Shown here: positions 12,219 to 14,003 of the stretch, one piece after another
Numbering within the stretch: position 1 is the first letter of the stretch
Layout of the letters: every line of letters begins with the position of its first letter
Assembly: GCA_030066455.1 (NCBI GenBank)
Contig: JASJBQ010000080.1
Span: 1-14,003 of the forward strand
Origin: Desulfobacterales bacterium
GTDB lineage: Bacteria; Desulfobacterota; Desulfobacteria; Desulfobacterales; UBA5852
Reading direction: 5' to 3'
Length of the DNA stretch: 14,003 nt
Translations under genes and position numbers: made by a program
Notes under the pieces: model-generated
The model's database searches: none
The model's input: only the letters and a program-made list of their open reading frames with translations
Told to the model about the DNA's origin: nothing

Positions 12219-14003
12219 TTAGGCCGAGAGTTTCTGCCGGTCGGCCATGTCCATGAGGACACGTTCACGCGCCTTGTCGATCCCCAGTGCCTTGCGCTTG
12301 GCATCGATGTGGTCGATCATCATCTTGGCCATTTCGTACGGATCCGGGGTGAAGCCCCACTTGCCCATACCCTCGTCTTCCAGGCCCTGGAAGAGATGCT
12401 TGTGGAACTTGGTTCCCTCGACGATGGGGAAGCTCACGCCGAAGACGGTGAACACGCCGGATGCCACGAAGTACTGGCCGATGCAGATGGCTTTCTCGCT
12501 CATGTACTCGGGCGCGGCCCCGGCCACCGGCAGATCGGCAATGCTCTCCCCCAGACCGCCCGTCTTGACCATTTCGGCACAGGCGATCAGGATTCGGCTG
12601 TTGTCCACGCAGGCCCCCAACCCCAGCACCGGCGGCATGCCCACGGTTTCGCAGACTTCCTTGAGCCCGCTGCCCGCCAGGTGCGCGGCCTCGGGCGTGG
12701 TCAGCCCGGCCTTGGCCAGGGCGATCTGGGAGCAGCCCGTCTGGACCACGAGGATGTCGTTGCGGATCAGTTCCTTGACCAGTTCGACGTGGACCCAGTC
12801 CTGCTTCACGCGCGGGTTGGTGCAGCCCACCACACCGGCCACGCCGCGGATGCGGCCGTTGATGATGTTGTCGTTCAGGGGCACGTAGGAACTGCGGAAA
12901 GTCCCGCCCAGCATATAGTTGATGTATTCGTGCGAGAAGCCGTGAACGCCGGAGCCGGTGTTCTTGGGGATTTCGATCTTGGCGGTGCGGTTCTGGAATC
13001 GGTTAATCGCCTTGATGATCATGGCATCCGTGCACTCGCGCGGATCGTGCTCATGGAACTCGACATGCTCGGCGCCCTCGATTTTGCAGCGCGGGTTGGT
13101 GGTGAACAGCGGGGTGTCATAGCACTCCGCCACGGCCACCAGGCCCTGCTTGATGCACTGGACATCGACACAGAAGGCGTCGATGGCGCCGGTGACCAGC
13201 ACGGTCTCGGTGGACATGAAGTTGCCGGCGTGGGGAATGCCGTGGCGTACCAGCATTTCGGCCCCGGAGCAGCACATGCCGACCAGGTTGATCCCTTTGG
13301 CGCCGGCCGCCTTGGCCTTATCGACCAGAGCCGGGTCCTGGGAAGATACCAGCATGGATTCAAACAGGTTGGGTTCATGGCCGTGTACGATGATGTTGAC
13401 CTGGTCTTCCTTGAGAACGCCCATGTCGACATCGACGGCCACCGGGGTGGGCGTGCCGAAAAGGATGTCGGCGATTTCGGTGGCGACCATGGAGCCACCC
13501 CAGCCGTCGGCCAGAGCCGTGCGGCTGCACTGTTTGGTGATGTTCTCATAGTGCTGGTCCACACCCATGTGGGAGCGGTGCATCAGTTCCATGATTTCGC
13601 GCATGGCCCCGCGAGGTACGATGCCCTCTTTGCGCCAGACTTCGAGGGTCTTCTCGGGCACGCGTTTGGCAAAGGGAATCTCGCCCTCCACCTGGGTGTA
13701 AGTGCGCTCGAGTTCCTCGTAGAGCGCGGTGGCGATTTCCTTGACACTGCGGCCTTCGGTCTCGATCCCGATTTCCTGGGCCACGCTCTCGAGTTTCTGG
13801 GTATCCTTGATCTCGTAATCCAGAATCTTGCCGTTGACCACTTCGCGGAAGAGGTCCAGCATGCTCATGCCGTGGTCGGTGTGGGCGGCGCCGCCGGCGG
13901 CAACCATGCGGGCGAAGTTGCGGGCCATGATCGTATCGATGGTCGCCCCGCAGACCCCCACCTTGTCGTAGGGCGCTTTGGCGTTCAGCCGGCAGGGCCC
14001 CAT
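12219..14003 (-). CDS. cooS: Anaerobic Ni-Fe carbon monoxide dehydrogenase catalytic subunit, N-terminus beyond right edge
   Basis: The window holds the last 594 residues of CooS (family length about 630-640). CooS catalyses CO + H2O to CO2 + 2 H+ + 2 electrons, reversibly, in the cytoplasm. The right edge falls in the GPCRL motif of the B-cluster region, so the Met there is almost certainly internal and the N-terminal D/B-cluster cysteines are missing. All C-cluster ligands are present in order (partial numbering): HGH 207-209, CC 244-245, C283 (DVQCIK), C394 (VVGCTN), C424 (QTGCSQ), C465 (GACVDNSR). The catalytic Lys is K504 (MSEKA). This set marks the monofunctional CODH, not the acetyl-CoA synthase subunit. 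The gene ends at a strong terminator. CooC, CooF and hydrogenase genes are not in the window and may lie to the right. Confidence 0.97.
   Translation of the reverse strand: MGPCRLNAKAPYDKVGVCGATIDTIMARNFARMVAAGGAAHTDHGMSMLDLFREVVNGKILDYEIKDTQKLESVAQEIGIETEGRSVKEIATALYEELERTYTQVEGEIPFAKRVPEKTLEVWRKEGIVPRGAMREIMELMHRSHMGVDQHYENITKQCSRTALADGWGGSMVATEIADILFGTPTPVAVDVDMGVLKEDQVNIIVHGHEPNLFESMLVSSQDPALVDKAKAAGAKGINLVGMCCSGAEMLVRHGIPHAGNFMSTETVLVTGAIDAFCVDVQCIKQGLVAVAECYDTPLFTTNPRCKIEGAEHVEFHEHDPRECTDAMIIKAINRFQNRTAKIEIPKNTGSGVHGFSHEYINYMLGGTFRSSYVPLNDNIINGRIRGVAGVVGCTNPRVKQDWVHVELVKELIRNDILVVQTGCSQIALAKAGLTTPEAAHLAGSGLKEVCETVGMPPVLGLGACVDNSRILIACAEMVKTGGLGESIADLPVAGAAPEYMSEKAICIGQYFVASGVFTVFGVSFPIVEGTKFHKHLFQGLEDEGMGKWGFTPDPYEMAKMMIDHIDAKRKALGIDKARERVLMDMADRQKLSA

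Overview
The window looks like a stretch of chromosome from an anaerobic deltaproteobacterium (Desulfobacterota, probably a sulfate reducer or close relative). This is inferred from a monofunctional Ni-Fe CO dehydrogenase (CooS), a small neighbour resembling the DVU0772 family, a PAS/sigma-54 activator with a clustered-cysteine PAS domain, and a rubredoxin-less rubrerythrin. No rRNA, tRNA or other single-gene taxonomic marker is present, so the assignment is soft.

Left part (about 1-4630): an accessory, visibly more AT-rich region. It starts with the N-terminal part of an IS200/REP-associated (HUH) transposase running off the left edge. Next comes a minus-strand operon of a small unknown protein of about 60 aa, a 109-aa unknown protein and a radical SAM/SPASM enzyme with a complete Cx3Cx2C site and a full set of SPASM cysteines. 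This is the best candidate for an undescribed peptide- or protein-modification system. After it lie tandem repeats of 25 and 35 bp and three degraded C-terminal remnants of REP-associated transposases. Two of the remnants are close paralogues in direct orientation that bracket a rubrerythrin gene and a short coupled ORF. The third remnant abuts the 5'-truncated end of a gene whose C-terminus resembles DUF6398/SEC-C-type proteins.

Middle part (about 4631-7197): an intergenic segment with a perfect 13-bp inverted repeat, then a stand-alone cyclic-nucleotide-binding-fold protein without a DNA-binding domain. It converges on a membrane-anchored protein of unknown function with an N-terminal L7/L12-like domain.

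Right part (about 7198-14003): GC-rich, ordinary core-type genes. There is a two-gene ABC-2 exporter (permease and ATPase, minus strand), a sfsA homologue (plus), and a PAS/AAA+/Fis sigma-54-dependent activator (plus). A small protein resembling the DVU0772 family (minus) follows, and then cooS (minus, 5' end outside the window) with a clear intrinsic terminator. The ABC pair is translationally linked (1 nt apart). CooS would oxidise CO, or reduce CO2, in the cytoplasm; no electron-transfer partner or CooC maturation gene lies inside the window.
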